From NCBI GenBank assembly GCA_012512505.1, contig JAAZEB010000150.1:1-39859 (forward strand): a DNA stretch of 39,859 nt, written 5' to 3'. Position numbers and translations under genes: made by a program. Positions 1-8,304 of the stretch are shown one piece after another (position 1 is the stretch's first letter; every line of letters starts with the position of its first letter). The stretch comes from Armatimonadota bacterium (GTDB taxonomy: Bacteria > Armatimonadota > JAAZEB01). The notes under the pieces were generated by a model, which saw only the letters and a list, made by a program, of their open reading frames with translations, was not told where the DNA came from and made no database searches.

Positions 1-1260
1 CATGTCACGCACGCGGTAGAGCTGCCCGGCGCACCACTCCTCGGCCAGACGTCTGACGTATTCTTCCCGTTTGACCGGGCTCCTAATCCCGGCCAAGACC
101 GGGGCAACGGCCTGCGCCAGCGCCGCCCGTCCCTCGGGCGTGGCGTGCTCTGCCCGTTCGGTGAGGCGGCGAAGCTGGAACTCCACCAGCGGCAGCGCCT
201 GGCGGGCGGCATCCCGGAACGCCTCGGCGCCCTGCTCGCGGATGAATTCATCCGGGTCGCGCCCAGCCGGCAGCACCAGGATGCGCCCCTCCATCTCGGC
301 GTCCTCGAAGAGGGCCAGGCTGCGCTCGGCGGCGGCGGCCCCGGCGGCGTCGCCATCGTAGGCCAGTACCACCCGCGGCGCGTACCGCCGCAGCAGTTGC
401 AGGTGGTTGGGGCCCAGCGCCGTTCCCAGGGTGGCGACCACGTTCTCCACCCCCGCCTGCTGGGCTATCGCCGCATCCATATAACCCTCAACGACGATCG
501 CCTCCCCGGCGGCAGCGATGGCGCGGCGGGCCTGGTCGAGGCCGTAGAGGGTCCTTCCCTTGTCGAAGACGGGGGTCTCGGCAGAGTTGAGGTACTTCGG
601 CTGCACATCGCCCAAGGCGCGGCCGCCGAAGGCAACCACTCGCCCTTCCACGTCACGAATCGGGAAGATGAGGCGGTGGCGAAAGAGGTCGTAGTAACTT
701 CCGCTTTCCCGGGGGCGGGCGAGACCCGCTTGCTCCAGGAGCGGCCCGGGGAAGCCCCGCCGCAGCAGCGTGCTGGCCAGCGCGTCCCAGGCCTCCGGGG
801 CATAGCCCAGGCCCAACGCCTGCACCGTCTCCGGAGTAAGGCCGCGGCGACGCACGAACGCCTGCGCCACGGCGTTGCTCTGGAGCTGCGCGCTGAAGAA
901 CTCCGCCGCCGCTTTGTTGACGTCGAACACCTGCTGACGCAGGCCGCGGCGGGCCTGGCTCTCCGGGTCGCGCTGCACCTCGATGCCGGTCTCGCGGCCC
1001 AGGCGCTCCACCGCTTCCGGGAAGGTGAGGCCGTCGATGCGCATCAAGAAGGTGAAGACGTTGCCGCCGGCGCCGCACCCGAAGCAGTGCCAGGAGTTGC
1101 GCTCCGGGAACACGCTGAAGGAGGGCGTCTTCTCCGCGTGGAACGGGCACAGCCCCACAAAGCTGCGGCCGCGCTTTTTCAAGGTCACATAGCGAGACAC
1201 AACCGCCGCGATGTCGGCTCGCGCGCGGATCGCCTCGATCACCTCGTCCGGGATGGACAC
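1..1260 (-). CDS. dnaG: DNA primase DnaG, 3' part cut off by window edge
   Basis: Synthesises RNA primers at the replication fork. The 420 residues visible start with a CHC2-type zinc ribbon (C38, H41, C59, C62 in LCPFHAEKTPSF and WHCFGCGAGG). The primase core follows (FRHRLIFPIRD, VVAFGGRAL, PKYLNS). A Toprim domain comes next, with the EGYMD motif and the AYDGDAAG acidic pair around residues 250-320. The start is a GTG preceded by GGGAG at about 6 nt. The C-terminal helicase-binding domain lies beyond base 1. The gene sits 43 bp downstream of a secreted-protein gene on the same strand, so it may be read from the same transcript. Identity is certain from the motifs; no promoter of its own is evident. 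Confidence 0.97.
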   Translation of the reverse strand, partial: MSIPDEVIEAIRARADIAAVVSRYVTLKKRGRSFVGLCPFHAEKTPSFSVFPERNSWHCFGCGAGGNVFTFLMRIDGLTFPEAVERLGRETGIEVQRDPESQARRGLRQQVFDVNKAAAEFFSAQLQSNAVAQAFVRRRGLTPETVQALGLGYAPEAWDALASTLLRRGFPGPLLEQAGLARPRESGSYYDLFRHRLIFPIRDVEGRVVAFGGRALGDVQPKYLNSAETPVFDKGRTLYGLDQARRAIAAAGEAIVVEGYMDAAIAQQAGVENVVATLGTALGPNHLQLLRRYAPRVVLAYDGDAAGAAAAERSLALFEDAEMEGRILVLPAGRDPDEFIREQGAEAFRDAARQALPLVEFQLRRLTERAEHATPEGRAALAQAVAPVLAGIRSPVKREEYVRRLAEEWCAGQLYRVRDM

Positions 1261-1303
1261 GGACTACTCCCTGCCTACCACTACTGCTGATCCGTGCCGC
1301 CGG

Positions 1304-2137
1304 CTATGGGGTGCCAGGCACCTCGCGAATCGTGATCGAGGTCACGCGCATGACGCCCTGCTTCATCGAAAACGCCACCCCAGCCTTGTCGTAGTAGGTG
1401 AGGACCACCTCGTCGCCCGAGTTCTGCTGGGTCTCGGGATAGCCATAGGCTTTGATGACCGCACGGAACGGATCGCCAAGGCGGATCCCCCGCGCCGTGC
1501 GCGCGTTGCTGGAGACGTGGCGGCTGCCCCCGCGGTTGACGGAATCTTCGTAGCCATCCCCGACGGAGATTGCCACCACCTGGCCATCCTCATCGAGACC
1601 GAAGATGAGGACGACCCCCTCCTTCTGCTGCTCGTAGACCCAGTAGATCATCTGCGGCACCGCCGGCTGGGCCTGCCCTGCCCCCGGCCCACCGGCCATC
1701 CCGGGGCCGCCCATGCCGGGGCCCATCCCAGGACCACCCATGCCCGGGCCCATGCCGGGGCCGCCCATACCAGGGCCCATGCCGGGGCCACCCATGGCGC
1801 CGCCCGGGCGCATCCCGGGGCCCATCATCCCAGGACCGCCACCCATCATGCCGGGGCCCATGCCAGGGCCCCCCATGCCCGGGCCCATGCCAGGGCCACC
1901 CATGCCGGGGCCACCCATGGCGCCGCCGCCCTGGGCCGACTGGCCCGGCGCGGAGACTGCTCCCACCTGCACCCGGCGCGGGCTGCCATAGGCCCGGACC
2001 ACCGCCACCGCCCGGCTACCCAGGCGAATGCCGGCGAGCTGGCTTTCCATCGCCGCCGACGGGCCGGAACCAGCGCCGGCCAAGGCCACCGTGGCCACGC
2101 TCGCACACGCTACCAACGCGTAGATTAGAGGTCTCAT
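1304..2137 (-). CDS. Secreted Gly/Met/Pro-rich protein with paired IRLG modules (paralogue 1)
   Basis: Function unknown; 277 residues. A signal peptide spans about residues 1-21 (hydrophobic run ending VALAGAG). An N-terminal module carries AGIRLGSRAVAVVRAYGSP (36-53). Residues about 70-155 are almost only Gly, Met and Pro, in GGPGMGPGM-like repeats. The C-terminal part has a predicted beta strand pair (MIYWVYEQQKEGVVLIFGLDEDGQV), then a second copy of the motif (RGIRLGDPFRAVIKAYGYP, 217-235) and DEVVLTYYDKAGVAFSMKQ. The tail aligns residue by residue with the gene upstream (2226-3224), so this is a tandem duplication. The repeated G-I-R-L-G...YG-P motif recalls small lipoprotein folds that track a 'slope' or dosage motif, but I do not recognise a named family. 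The Met-rich tract could bind Cu(I) or simply be a flexible spacer. Confidence 0.85.
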   Translation of the reverse strand: MRPLIYALVACASVATVALAGAGSGPSAAMESQLAGIRLGSRAVAVVRAYGSPRRVQVGAVSAPGQSAQGGGAMGGPGMGGPGMGPGMGGPGMGPGMMGGGPGMMGPGMRPGGAMGGPGMGPGMGGPGMGPGMGGPGMGPGMGGPGMAGGPGAGQAQPAVPQMIYWVYEQQKEGVVLIFGLDEDGQVVAISVGDGYEDSVNRGGSRHVSSNARTARGIRLGDPFRAVIKAYGYPETQQNSGDEVVLTYYDKAGVAFSMKQGVMRVTSITIREVPGTP

Positions 2138-2225
2138 CGCATGCCCCAGTCCCCAATGCCTGTCTGGCTCATCCGCCGCAGCGCCGGGCCGAGCCCACTA
2201 GCTCGTGCCCCTGGCCGCGGGCTGA

Positions 2226-3224
2226 TCACTCCTCGGGGGACCTGATCGTGATGGAGCTCACGCGCATGAACTCCTGGCGGAACGTAAATGCCACGCCATG
2301 TCGGTCGAAATACTTGCACAACACCTCGTCGCCGAGGATCTCGGTCTGTTCCGGGAAACCGTAGGCCAGGATCACGCTCTTGAAGGTGCTGCCGAGGCGG
2401 ATCCCTTTGGACGTCTTGGCGCCGGCGAACGGCGGCTGCTTCCCGCCCTTGCAGGTGGAGTACGGCTTGTCGTCGCCAATGGAGACGAGGGTGATGCGCC
2501 CATCCTCGCTGAAGCCGAAGGCGTAGGTCACGCCCTGGCTCGCGCGCTCGTAGACCCAGGTGATCGCCGGCACCGCCGCCTGCGCCTGGGGGCCCGCGCC
2601 ACCCATCATGCCGCCGCCCGGGCGCATCCCGGGGCCCATCATCCCAGGACCGCCCCCCATCATGCCAGGGCCCATCATCCCGGGGCCACCACCGGCGCCC
2701 GGCCCGAGCGCGGCGGCCGCCTCACCACTCAGCACCGGCCCGGTCGCTTCGGGGGTAGTCACCCGGGCGACAAACGCTTCCGGCTGCATCCCGGCGATCT
2801 TGCCCTCGTACTTCTGGGTGAGCGCTGGCGCCGCGCCGCCACCCATCATGCCGCCGCCCATCATTCCGGGGCCACCACCCATCATGCCGGGGCCGGCACC
2901 CGGACCCATCGCGCCACCCATCATGCCAGGGCCGGCACCCGGACCCATCGCGCCGCCCATCATTCCGGGGCCACCCGCCGCGGCGGCGCCACCGCCACCG
3001 CCGGTGATGGTGCGTGTGGGGTTTCCGAACAGGTCGGTGATCGTGTCGGCCGGACGGCCCAGGCGGATCCCCGCCAACTGGTTCTCACGGGCCTCCGCCC
3101 GCAGGCCAACCGACAGGAGCAGCCCCGCCGCCAATGCCACTGTCAGAAGTGGCTGCCGGCGGCCGGCCGCGGCTTCCGCCGGGCAGCGCAAGCACTGCCG
3201 CGTATCGAGAGATTGCTCTAGCAT
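2226..3224 (-). CDS. Secreted Gly/Met/Pro-rich protein with paired IRLG modules (paralogue 2)
   Basis: 332 residues from the ATG at 3224; longer in-frame starts upstream would overlap the neighbouring gene. The N-terminus has a basic stretch and a hydrophobic segment ending in an AxA-type site (SVGLRAEA, to residue 45). Next comes AGIRLGRPADTITDLFGNP (51-69). Two Gly/Met/Pro blocks (about 76-133 and 174-210) flank a short non-repetitive segment (KYEGKIAGMQPEAFVARVTTPE). The C-terminal half has the strands ITWVYERASQGVTYAFGFSEDGR and a second motif, KGIRLGSTFKSVILAYGFP (273-291). It then has DEVLCKYFDRHGVAFTFRQEFMRVSSITIR, which matches the end of paralogue 1. The two genes are 88 bp apart and probably co-transcribed. 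No known family is recognised. The central tract is a hotspot for slippage and is probably length-variable. Confidence 0.82.
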   Translation of the reverse strand: MLEQSLDTRQCLRCPAEAAAGRRQPLLTVALAAGLLLSVGLRAEARENQLAGIRLGRPADTITDLFGNPTRTITGGGGGAAAAGGPGMMGGAMGPGAGPGMMGGAMGPGAGPGMMGGGPGMMGGGMMGGGAAPALTQKYEGKIAGMQPEAFVARVTTPEATGPVLSGEAAAALGPGAGGGPGMMGPGMMGGGPGMMGPGMRPGGGMMGGAGPQAQAAVPAITWVYERASQGVTYAFGFSEDGRITLVSIGDDKPYSTCKGGKQPPFAGAKTSKGIRLGSTFKSVILAYGFPEQTEILGDEVLCKYFDRHGVAFTFRQEFMRVSSITIRSPEE

Positions 3225-3468
3225 GGCGATGATCCCTGCCTCCGGGCATAGGGCCCCGTTCCGCAACGAGGGAACGCTTCCGCAACGTGAGACGTGTGGT
3301 CGGGTGAGTTCCGGTGCTTCTTCCCCGTTATTCGGCCCCGAGCGAGCGCCTCCTTCTCCGATTCTTCGGCACCATTGCGCGCGCTGCCCCACTCGCTTCG
3401 ACGCGTCCCAACGCCCGGAGCTTTCTCCCAGCGCCCGCGATCTCCTCCTGCCTGGGCCACCCCGGCGC

Positions 3469-5046
3469 TCAGCGAACCACCACCCGCAGGCCCGGCTTGC
3501 CATCAGGCCGGCGCCGGAAAGAGAGCGCCCCGAACGCCGACGGGTCCAGGTAGTTATCCACCGTGCCCGACCACACCATCTGCGACTGCCGGCCCCAAGG
3601 GTCATCGGCATCGTTGAGGGCCAGGTCAAAGCCGATCGTCTGCTGGCCGGGCGCCAGGTAGCGGCGGAGAAGCGCCAGGGGCAGCCGCACCCGGATCTCG
3701 TAGCCGTCGGCGCGGCGCGTGCTTTCCAGGCCGATGGGCGGCAGGCTCGGGGGCAGCGGCTCCAGCGAGCTCCAGGCCGGCTCTTCCCTGGCGGTGGTAG
3801 CCGGCCGGAAGCAGAGGCCCAGCACCCCCTCGTCCCAGTACGGCCGTCCCTGCGCTCCGGGGGGCCGCAGGTCGAGGTAGAGTTCCACGCCGTCCGACTG
3901 GTGGGGCTCGCGCTGGTAGCTGCGCTGGAGGCGGTCATCCCGCACGGTCACGGTCAGCAGCAGGGCATCCTTCGCGTACTCCACCTGGAAGCGGCCGGAG
4001 AGGTCGGCCAGGCTGCGCCACTGGCGGGCGCCGAGCAGCACGCGCTCGCTGCCGAGGCTGCCCTGGGCGTAGCCGGGCTGCAGCACGGGCGCGATGTTCA
4101 GCCAGCGCAGGTCGCAGGCGAAGTCATCGCCCTGGCGCGCCCAGGCAAGGAGGCGCTGCTGCCGGGTGTGCGGCGGCAGGGTGGTCGTGGGCAACGTGAA
4201 GCGGGCGGTGGCGCGCCCCTCGGCGTCGGCGGTAACGCGCCGCTCCGCGTAGAGGTCATCGCGCTCCAGCGCGACCAGCACCGGCCCCGGCCCGGCCGCC
4301 TTGACGTAGACCGGGATCTCCAAGGGAGCGCCCCGCGCCACCTCGCGCACGCCACCGTGGATGCTCACGCGCAGGCGCTCTCCCTCATCGGCCAGGAGGG
4401 TGAACGCCCGGTACAACTCGCGGCCCATGACGGCGTGCATCCAGGCGGTTGGGTGGCGGCCCATCGGGAAGGAGCCGCGGGGGCCGGTGCCGGCCTGGCG
4501 GAGGGCGCCGTCGAAATCGGCCACCGGAACCGCGTGGGCCTGCCCCACCTCCTTCACCACCCTCACCATCGGCGTATCGGTCTCTGGCTCGGCAATCGGC
4601 GGGGTAGCAAGGAGGACGGCGGCAGGGCCGGCCTCGCGGATGCGGCGGATGGTCTGCTCTAGGTCGCGGCGAAACGCCTCGGGGGAGCGCTTCCCGCCAT
4701 GGTCGTTGCCGCCAAACTGGACGATGACCAGGTCTGGGTTCTGCCGCAGCACGTCGCGCGCCAGGCGGCTGCGGCCGGCCGCGGCGGTGTTGCCGGGAAC
4801 GCCAGCGTCCACGAGGCGGATGTGGGCCTCGCGGTAGCGGCGCTGCAGCAGCGAGCGGAAGACGCGGGGATAGGCGTCGCGCGCGGCGTTCGGCAGTTCC
4901 CAGCCCACCACCAGCGAATCGCCGAGGGCAACAATGGTCACGGTCTCGCCGCGCGCCAACTGCTCGGCCAGCCCGGCCGCGGCCGGCCCACCGCCGACCG
5001 CCAGCAAGCAGAGGCCACAGCCGAGCGCCCGGATCCACGCCGCCAT
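3469..5046 (-). CDS. Exported SGNH/GDSL hydrolase with C-terminal CBM9-like domain
   Basis: Predicted secreted esterase or acetyl-esterase acting on carbohydrate, 525 residues. I choose the ATG at 5046 because GGGAGGGGGTGG precedes it and a clean signal peptide follows (ALGCGLCLLAVGGGPAAA). An upstream ATG at 5082 lacks such a site. SGNH blocks: GDSLVVGWE with nucleophile S44, AGVPGNTAAAGRS (G85, N86), QFGGNDHGG (N114), and GRHPTAWMH with H198. The Asp that normally lies three residues before the catalytic His is Met195. After a beta-rich linker, the last 170 residues resemble a CBM9 sugar-binding module: DGVELYLDLRP, YEIRVRLPLALL, TIGFDLALNDADD, FGALSF. The gene is followed by the secreted GMP-protein genes on the same strand. 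Substrate is not inferable. Confidence 0.88.
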   Translation of the reverse strand: MAAWIRALGCGLCLLAVGGGPAAAGLAEQLARGETVTIVALGDSLVVGWELPNAARDAYPRVFRSLLQRRYREAHIRLVDAGVPGNTAAAGRSRLARDVLRQNPDLVIVQFGGNDHGGKRSPEAFRRDLEQTIRRIREAGPAAVLLATPPIAEPETDTPMVRVVKEVGQAHAVPVADFDGALRQAGTGPRGSFPMGRHPTAWMHAVMGRELYRAFTLLADEGERLRVSIHGGVREVARGAPLEIPVYVKAAGPGPVLVALERDDLYAERRVTADAEGRATARFTLPTTTLPPHTRQQRLLAWARQGDDFACDLRWLNIAPVLQPGYAQGSLGSERVLLGARQWRSLADLSGRFQVEYAKDALLLTVTVRDDRLQRSYQREPHQSDGVELYLDLRPPGAQGRPYWDEGVLGLCFRPATTAREEPAWSSLEPLPPSLPPIGLESTRRADGYEIRVRLPLALLRRYLAPGQQTIGFDLALNDADDPWGRQSQMVWSGTVDNYLDPSAFGALSFRRRPDGKPGLRVVVR

Positions 5047-5362
5047 GCTGGCCCACCCCCTCCCGGGCAGAATCGTTCCCATCGCGCCTGACCACCCTCC
5101 GTTCCGCGGGCTGCCGCCCGGGTGCAGAACCGATTCGCGCTACCTTGGCCGATCTCCTATCTTTATGACGGTCTCACCCCGCCGTAGGAGGCGCCACCGA
5201 CGCCGAAGGGTCGGATCGCCGGCGTCCTGCCGGCCGCCGTAGGAGGCGCGTGGCCGAGCCCTGGCCCATCAGGAAGGCAAACCGCTGCCGGGCGCGTAAC
5301 TTCGGAGCGTGGGTCTGGCTGCCTGCCGAGGGATGGCCGGACGCTAGGAGGAGAACCGTGCC
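5047..5362. other. Intergenic region between divergent SGNH hydrolase and GH106-like genes
   Basis: A 316-bp gap between divergent genes, so it should hold promoters for both; I see no convincing -35/-10 pair on either strand. It does hold a 16-bp exact direct repeat (CCGCCGTAGGAGGCGC at 5179-5194 and 5234-5249) whose start points are 55 bp apart. The copies contain AGGAGG but no start codon follows at a proper distance, so they look like repeat or operator copies rather than ribosome sites. Confidence 0.5.
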
Positions 5363-8263
5363 ATGATCGCGCTTGTCGCCCAGTACTTCCTGAACCACCG
5401 CCTCGATCCGGCGGAGATCGAGTGGCAGATGGAGGAGTTCGCCCGCGCCGGCTACCAGGGCGTCTACGCCCACGCCCGCCAGGGTCTGCTCACGCCCTAT
5501 ATGTCGGAGGAGTGGTGGCGCGCCCTCGACACGATGATCGCGGCCTGCCGCCGCACTGGCCTGCAGTTCTGGATCTGGGATGAGGACTACTTCCCCAGCG
5601 GCACGGCCGGCGGGCGCATCGTCTGGGAAAACCCGGGCCTCGTCGCCCGCGGCCTGGAGCTGAGCGTGACGCGCCTCTCCGGCCCGGGCCCGTTCACCGT
5701 CGACTTCCCGCCGGGGATGCTGCTGCGGGCGTTCGCCCTGGAGGTTCTCCCCGATGGCCGCTACGGCCCGCCGCTCGATGTCACCCCGTACTGCGGCACC
5801 CGCCGCCAGCAGTGGACCGAGCGCCGCATCCTCCACCACGCCTACTCTCCCTTGATCCACCCGGTGGCCCATCCTCATTGGCGCGACAGCATGGAGCAGA
5901 ACCGCTTCGCCTTGAGCTGGCAGCCCCCGCACACCGGCGACACTGTGGTGGTCGCCGCCCTGGTGCAGTCGGTGCCGGGCGTGCACATCGATATCCTCCG
6001 CCCGGAGGGGATCCGCCGCTTCCTGGAGTTGAGCCACGAGCAGTACTTCGCGCGCTACGGCGCCGAGTTCGGCCAGACGATTGGCGCGGCGTTCACCGAT
6101 GAGCCAAGCCCCGGCGGCCCCCTCTACCCCTGGACGCCCCGCTTCCCGGAGGAGTTCCGCGCCGACCACGGTTACGACCTGTTGGAGCACCTGCCGCACC
6201 TGGCGCTGGACCTGGATGAGCGCAGCTTCGCCGTGCGCCATCATTACCGCCTCACCCAGCACCGCCTGCAGCGCGAGCATTACGTCGCCCAGATCGCCCG
6301 CTGGTGCGAGGAACACGGCATCCTGATGACCGGGCACCTGACGCGCACCGAGTGGCTCTCCCTCGTTGCCACCTGGTGGCCCAACGAACTGCGCTGCTAC
6401 CAGCCGATGCACATCCCTACTTGCGATCCCCTCGGGGCAAGCTGGGGCTGGACGGCCCAGGCTGCCTACCACTCCGGGCTGAAGGTAGCCTCGTCGGCGG
6501 CGCACCTTTTCGGGCGTGCCCAGGCCTCCAGCGATGCCCTGGCGGTGGTGGGCGACGAGGTGTCGCTGCGCGACCTGAAGGCGATGCTGGATTACCAGAT
6601 GGTCCTCGGGATCAACCACTTCAGCGTCCACGGCCTCAGCTACTCCCTCGATGGCCCGCGCAAGGATGAGGTGCCCCCCTCCCTCTTCTACCAGCACACC
6701 GAGTGGAAGCACATGCGCACGCTGCTCGACTACGTGCGCCAGACGTGCGAGGCGCTCACCGGCGGCGACCACTACTGCGAGATTGCCGTTCTCTACCCTT
6801 CCACCAGCCTGGCCTGCCAGGCACGGCCCGGCATCAACTACTACAACCTGCCGGACGAGGCGCAGATCCACGCCCTGGTGGAGCAGCTCCTCAGCCACCA
6901 GCGCGACTTCGATTTCATCGATGAGACCACGCTGCAGGAGAGCGTGGACGACCACGGGGCGCTGAACACGGCCGAAACCTACCGCACGATCCTGCTTCCC
7001 TACCTGCGTGCCATCGATGCCCGCACGGCATCCGCGCTGCTGCGTTTCGCGCGCGCTGGCGGCCGGGTGATCGCCGTGGGACAGATGCCGCTCGCCATCG
7101 GCGCGCACCTCGACCACGCCCTCCACGAATGGGCCGGCCCCTCGATCGAGTTCCTGCCGGAGCTAGACGCCGCCGCCCTGGGCACCCTCCCCGGGGCCTA
7201 CGTCGAGGGAGAGGGCGCGCGCGACGTGTTTGTCCTGCGCCGCCGCAAGGGGGACGAACTGCTCACCTTCGCCTACAACCGGCGTGAGGTGCCGTTCGAG
7301 GGGCAGGTGGACGACGCGCAGGTGCGGATCCCCGGGCGCGGCAGCATCCTCCATGCCTCGCCGGTTGGCCGCTGCGGCGTCCACACCATCCCGCCGCTCG
7401 GCGAGACGACGGTGGTGGCCGATTGGTCCACCGGCTGGGAGGTGAGCTTCGAGCCAAACCAGCTTCCGCTCAGCTTCTGGCACGTCACGCGAGACCTCCC
7501 CCCGCCGGCCGGCCCGGTTTACGTGGACGCACCGTTCAGCGGCCCGGGGTTCGACCTGATGGCCCGCCAGCCCGATCCGGCCGGCGAGGGGAGCGAGCGG
7601 GTGCGCTACGCCTGCCGCTTCCTGCTGACCGGGGAGATCCCGGACGCGCGCCTGGTGATGGAGGACAGCACCCTCGCCGGCGAGTGGGAGGTGCGGGTAA
7701 ACGGCATCCTGGTGGAGGGATGGCAGCGCGCCGTCGTCTTCGACTGCCGTAACCTGGAAGCCCCGGTGGGCGACCTGCTGCTTGGGGGAACTACGCCGAC
7801 GCTAAACCTGGTAACCATGGACGCCTGGGGACCAGGGCGCGGCCTGCGCGAGGTACCGTACCTCTATGGCGCTTTCGCCTGCGAGTATCGCTACGGGCAC
7901 CTCTCCTTCCCCTTCGTTCAGGGGCCGGAGAGCACCCGGGCGCTGGATGGCTTGCTACCCTGGGATGTGCTCGGGCGCCCCACCTTCTCCGGCTCGGCCA
8001 TCTACCGGCGTACCATCGAAGTGCCCGAGGGGGATGGGTGGATCCTGGACCTGGGCCGAGTGGAGGACGTGGCGGCGGTAAGCCTCGACGGGGAGGCGGT
8101 GGCGGTGCTGGCCTGGCCGCCCTACCAGTGCGCGCTGGACGGCATCCGCCCGGGCCAGCACACGCTGTGCGTGGAGGTGACGAACCCGCCGGCCAACCGC
8201 AACCGCGCGGCAGGGCTCCCCGCCGGCCTGCTCGGCCCGGTGCGTCTCCTGCGGCGCCGCTGA
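5363..8263 (+). CDS. GH106-like glycoside hydrolase (alpha-L-rhamnosidase-type)
   Basis: 966-residue protein likely to cleave a terminal sugar (rhamnose-type) from oligosaccharides. The start is an ATG 12 nt after AGGAGGAG. The N-terminal barrel carries the family-like signature IWDEDYFPSGTAGG (71-84), followed by a FTDEP acidic motif (244-248) that could supply a catalytic Glu, and TGHLTRTEW. The middle third (KEVRTCEALTGGDHYCEIAVLYP-like region) resembles the glutamine-amidotransferase-like fold seen in such enzymes. The C-terminal 250 residues are beta-sandwich or galactose-binding-like (VRYACRFLLTGEIPDARLVMEDSTLAGEWEV; SGSAIYRRTIEVPEGDGWILDLGRVEDVAAVSLDG). No signal peptide is seen, so it should act in the cytoplasm. 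It is a stand-alone transcription unit, with a promoter for the next operon only 7 bp after its stop. The family call is by motif memory; another clan GH family is possible. Confidence 0.82.
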   Translation: MIALVAQYFLNHRLDPAEIEWQMEEFARAGYQGVYAHARQGLLTPYMSEEWWRALDTMIAACRRTGLQFWIWDEDYFPSGTAGGRIVWENPGLVARGLELSVTRLSGPGPFTVDFPPGMLLRAFALEVLPDGRYGPPLDVTPYCGTRRQQWTERRILHHAYSPLIHPVAHPHWRDSMEQNRFALSWQPPHTGDTVVVAALVQSVPGVHIDILRPEGIRRFLELSHEQYFARYGAEFGQTIGAAFTDEPSPGGPLYPWTPRFPEEFRADHGYDLLEHLPHLALDLDERSFAVRHHYRLTQHRLQREHYVAQIARWCEEHGILMTGHLTRTEWLSLVATWWPNELRCYQPMHIPTCDPLGASWGWTAQAAYHSGLKVASSAAHLFGRAQASSDALAVVGDEVSLRDLKAMLDYQMVLGINHFSVHGLSYSLDGPRKDEVPPSLFYQHTEWKHMRTLLDYVRQTCEALTGGDHYCEIAVLYPSTSLACQARPGINYYNLPDEAQIHALVEQLLSHQRDFDFIDETTLQESVDDHGALNTAETYRTILLPYLRAIDARTASALLRFARAGGRVIAVGQMPLAIGAHLDHALHEWAGPSIEFLPELDAAALGTLPGAYVEGEGARDVFVLRRRKGDELLTFAYNRREVPFEGQVDDAQVRIPGRGSILHASPVGRCGVHTIPPLGETTVVADWSTGWEVSFEPNQLPLSFWHVTRDLPPPAGPVYVDAPFSGPGFDLMARQPDPAGEGSERVRYACRFLLTGEIPDARLVMEDSTLAGEWEVRVNGILVEGWQRAVVFDCRNLEAPVGDLLLGGTTPTLNLVTMDAWGPGRGLREVPYLYGAFACEYRYGHLSFPFVQGPESTRALDGLLPWDVLGRPTFSGSAIYRRTIEVPEGDGWILDLGRVEDVAAVSLDGEAVAVLAWPPYQCALDGIRPGQHTLCVEVTNPPANRNRAAGLPAGLLGPVRLLRRR

Positions 8264-8269
8264 GCCGTC

Positions 8270-8298
8270 TTGACTCTGGCCCCCGCAATCACTAGAAT
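8270..8298 (+). promoter_or_regulatory. Sigma-70-type promoter of the dehydratase/activator operon
   Basis: TTGACT at 8270-8275, a 17-bp spacer, and TAGAAT at 8293-8298. The expected start of transcription is near A8305, giving a leader of about 360 nt. It lies right behind the stop of the glycosidase gene. Confidence 0.85.
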
Positions 8299-8304
8299 GC
8301 TATC

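Noticed and set aside
2560-4662. Long open frame on the plus strand across the GMP-protein and SGNH genes
   Set aside because: It is the mirror of the minus-strand genes: no ribosome site, composition of Pro/Arg/His runs, no family motif.
5174-7126. 650-residue open frame on the minus strand under the GH106-like gene
   Set aside because: Antisense shadow in GC-rich DNA; the plus-strand frame has catalytic motifs and an SD.
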